A DNA stretch of 64,000 bases, taken from NCBI GenBank assembly GCA_027624855.1, contig JAQBTQ010000005.1:52905-116904 (forward strand), read 5' to 3'. Source of the stretch: Bacteroidota bacterium (GTDB lineage Bacteria; Bacteroidota; Bacteroidia; Flavobacteriales_D; Sanyastnellaceae). The translations under genes and the position numbers were made by a program. Under the pieces are notes generated by a model, which saw only the letters and a program-made list of their open reading frames with translations, did no database searches and had not been told where the DNA came from. Shown piece after piece: positions 62,687 to 64,000 of this stretch; the first letter of the stretch is position 1; each line of letters opens with the position of its first letter.

Positions 62687-64000
62687 ATGGAGGATTCTAT
62701 ATCACCACAAAGGCAGGTCGTGCCGATGGGTCAGAAAATAGCCTTTGGCTTTGGGATGTTAGCGAACCAAATGTTTCCTGCAGCCCTCGGCGTTTTCATC
62801 ATCGTGCTAGTCCAAGACTTGGGTTTCGCGGCCATTTTATGGGGAATCATTCAATTTGTCCCTCGAATTTTTGACGCAGTTACGGATCCCATCATGGGAT
62901 TCATATCTGACAATACCAAGTCCAAATGGGGGAGACGCAGGCAGTATGTTTTCATAGGGGCCATCATCATGGGATTGGCCTATGTGGCCATGTGGCAGTT
63001 ATTCAAAGAGAACAGTGTCACTTATAACTTCATTTACTTTCTGGCTTGGTCCCTCGTTTTTTATTTAGGGCTCACCATTTTTAGTGTCCCATATGTAGCC
63101 ATGGGGTATGAAATCAGTGATGATTTTCATGAACGAACGCAAATCATGGCCATCGCCCAGTTCATTGGGCAGTGGGCATGGGTCATAGCCCCTTGGTTCT
63201 GGGTCATCCTTTATGATCCGAACTGGTTCCCTGAAGGCGCGGATGCCGGCGTCCGAGAACTGTCCGTTTGGGTCGCCATCCCCTGCACCTTATTTGCCCT
63301 CGTACCCGCCCTTTTCATCAAGAGTAAATCCACTCTCGACCGGACAGACTTCGCGCCAATCAATGCGGCTGCCATCTTGAGCAGTGTCGGCAAGATATTC
63401 TCCTCTGCGTTCGAGGCTTTCCGCATCAGGCAATTCCGTCAAATTGCAGGCGCGACATTCTTGATTTTCAATTCCTTCAATATCATTGCCTCCTACACCT
63501 TTCTCATAATCGTCCACTATTTGTTCAATAGTGACCCCGCGAGTGCAGGAATATGGCCCGCAATGCACGGTTCTGTGGGTGCCCTGGTCACCACATTCCT
63601 CGTCATTCCATTGGTGACGCAGATGTCCAAGGTCTTGGGTAAGAAAAGGGCCTTCATTGTGTGCCAACTGATCTCCATCGTCGGGTACATCTGTTTCTGG
63701 TTCCTGTTCGTTCCCGGAAAACCTCACTTGTTCCTTTTCGCTCTGCCCTTTCATTCGTTCGGGATCGGCAGCCTGTTCACCATCATGATGAGCATGACTG
63801 CTGATGTCTGTGATCTCGATGAACTTCAGACTGGAAAGCGTCGGGAAGGCGTGCTCGGAGCCGTTTTTTGGTGGATGGTCAAACTTGGCTTCGGCGTGGC
63901 TGCGTTACTAAGCGGGTTTTTCCTGGATACCGTTGGATTCGATGCAGAAAATGTAACTGAATCAGCAGTGACAGGAATGCGGCTATTCTATACATTATTG
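62687..64000 (+). CDS. GPH-family (MFS) sugar:cation symporter, cut by the window end
   Basis: 438 codons are present without a stop, so the gene runs beyond the right edge. The N-terminal part reads MGQKIAFGFGMLANQMFPAALGVF, with the GPH signature DAVTDPIMGFISDNTKSKWGRRRQYVF and PYVAMGYEISDD. About ten membrane helices follow, and a later GPH-type motif, MTADVCDLDELQTGKRREG. MelB-like proteins of this family import glycosides with Na+ or H+. As the fifth gene of the operon it should carry beta-gluco-oligosaccharides across the inner membrane to the cytoplasmic phosphorylase and GH30 enzyme. From about 63.2 kb on, third codon positions become unusually C-rich. Confidence 0.9.
   Translation, partial: MEDSISPQRQVVPMGQKIAFGFGMLANQMFPAALGVFIIVLVQDLGFAAILWGIIQFVPRIFDAVTDPIMGFISDNTKSKWGRRRQYVFIGAIIMGLAYVAMWQLFKENSVTYNFIYFLAWSLVFYLGLTIFSVPYVAMGYEISDDFHERTQIMAIAQFIGQWAWVIAPWFWVILYDPNWFPEGADAGVRELSVWVAIPCTLFALVPALFIKSKSTLDRTDFAPINAAAILSSVGKIFSSAFEAFRIRQFRQIAGATFLIFNSFNIIASYTFLIIVHYLFNSDPASAGIWPAMHGSVGALVTTFLVIPLVTQMSKVLGKKRAFIVCQLISIVGYICFWFLFVPGKPHLFLFALPFHSFGIGSLFTIMMSMTADVCDLDELQTGKRREGVLGAVFWWMVKLGFGVAALLSGFFLDTVGFDAENVTESAVTGMRLFYTLL

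Overview
The window looks like part of a chromosome of a Bacteroidota bacterium, most likely an uncultured marine member of the Flavobacteriales. This rests on type IX secretion (T9SS) parts and cargo (PorT, a PorE-like OmpA protein, several proteins with a C-terminal PNPxxG sorting domain), a GldF/GldG gliding-type ABC module, SusC/SusD pairs, and promoters of the Bacteroidetes TTG-N19-22-TAnnTTTG type. Coding density is very high, with no gap longer than about 280 bp. I saw no prophage, insertion sequence, CRISPR array or rRNA. One tRNA gene with a CAT anticodon is present.

Region by region. 0-6.1 kb: tail of a T9SS cargo gene, then a leftward run rho, DUF4199-like, porT, membrane nucleotide-sugar dehydratase, yigZ. 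6.3-8.8 kb: phosphodiesterase and PorE-like protein. 8.8-12.3 kb: a PQQ-type sugar dehydrogenase translationally coupled to a TonB-dependent receptor. 12.9-27.1 kb: a leftward alpha-glucan locus made of a Nudix-related regulator, a CotH/lamin-tail protein and a T9SS-exported GH13 amylase, then susC, susD, a lipoprotein, a surface-protein candidate and a GH13 lipoprotein. 27.2-33.1 kb: a rightward operon pfkA, gap, BadF/BadG-type sugar kinase, beta-phosphoglucomutase and GH65 maltose phosphorylase. 33.1-54.3 kb: mostly housekeeping genes (xth, arginyl-transferase-like, SPFH/NfeD, coaE, rpe, clpS, LytTR regulator, glnS, cca, tsaC, purC, phoH, SAM hydrolase, fused gldF-gldG with a DUF4340-like partner, glycosyltransferase, paaJ, paaY, trmN6-like, START-like). 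54.3-55.0 kb: tRNA and a GyrI-like protein. 55.3 kb to the right edge: a beta-glucan (laminarin-type) operon of a large beta-1,3-glucan phosphorylase, GH17, another clan-A hydrolase, GH30 and a GPH-family sugar transporter cut by the window end.

How they fit together: alpha-glucan is captured and trimmed at the surface (SusCD plus GH13 enzymes). Maltose is split by phosphorolysis to glucose and beta-glucose-1-phosphate, which PgmB, a sugar kinase, PfkA and Gap carry into glycolysis. A 15-bp palindrome, GTGT-N7-ACAC, lies at the susC promoter and beside the pfkA promoter, and a one-mismatch copy overlaps the -7 box of the Nudix-related regulator gene. This suggests one sugar-sensing regulator joins polymer capture to glycolysis. 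The beta-glucan operon repeats the phosphorolytic strategy for a second algal storage glucan, but without SusCD in view.

Most striking observations: the shared operator; a 28-bp perfect terminator-like palindrome inside the signal-peptide codons of the surface GH13 gene; a PQQ-type dehydrogenase coupled to a receptor resembling the PQQ importer PqqU; a GldF-GldG fusion; and a CotH-type kinase protein made in the same operon as a secreted amylase. Functions are read from motifs and family knowledge; no database search was run.
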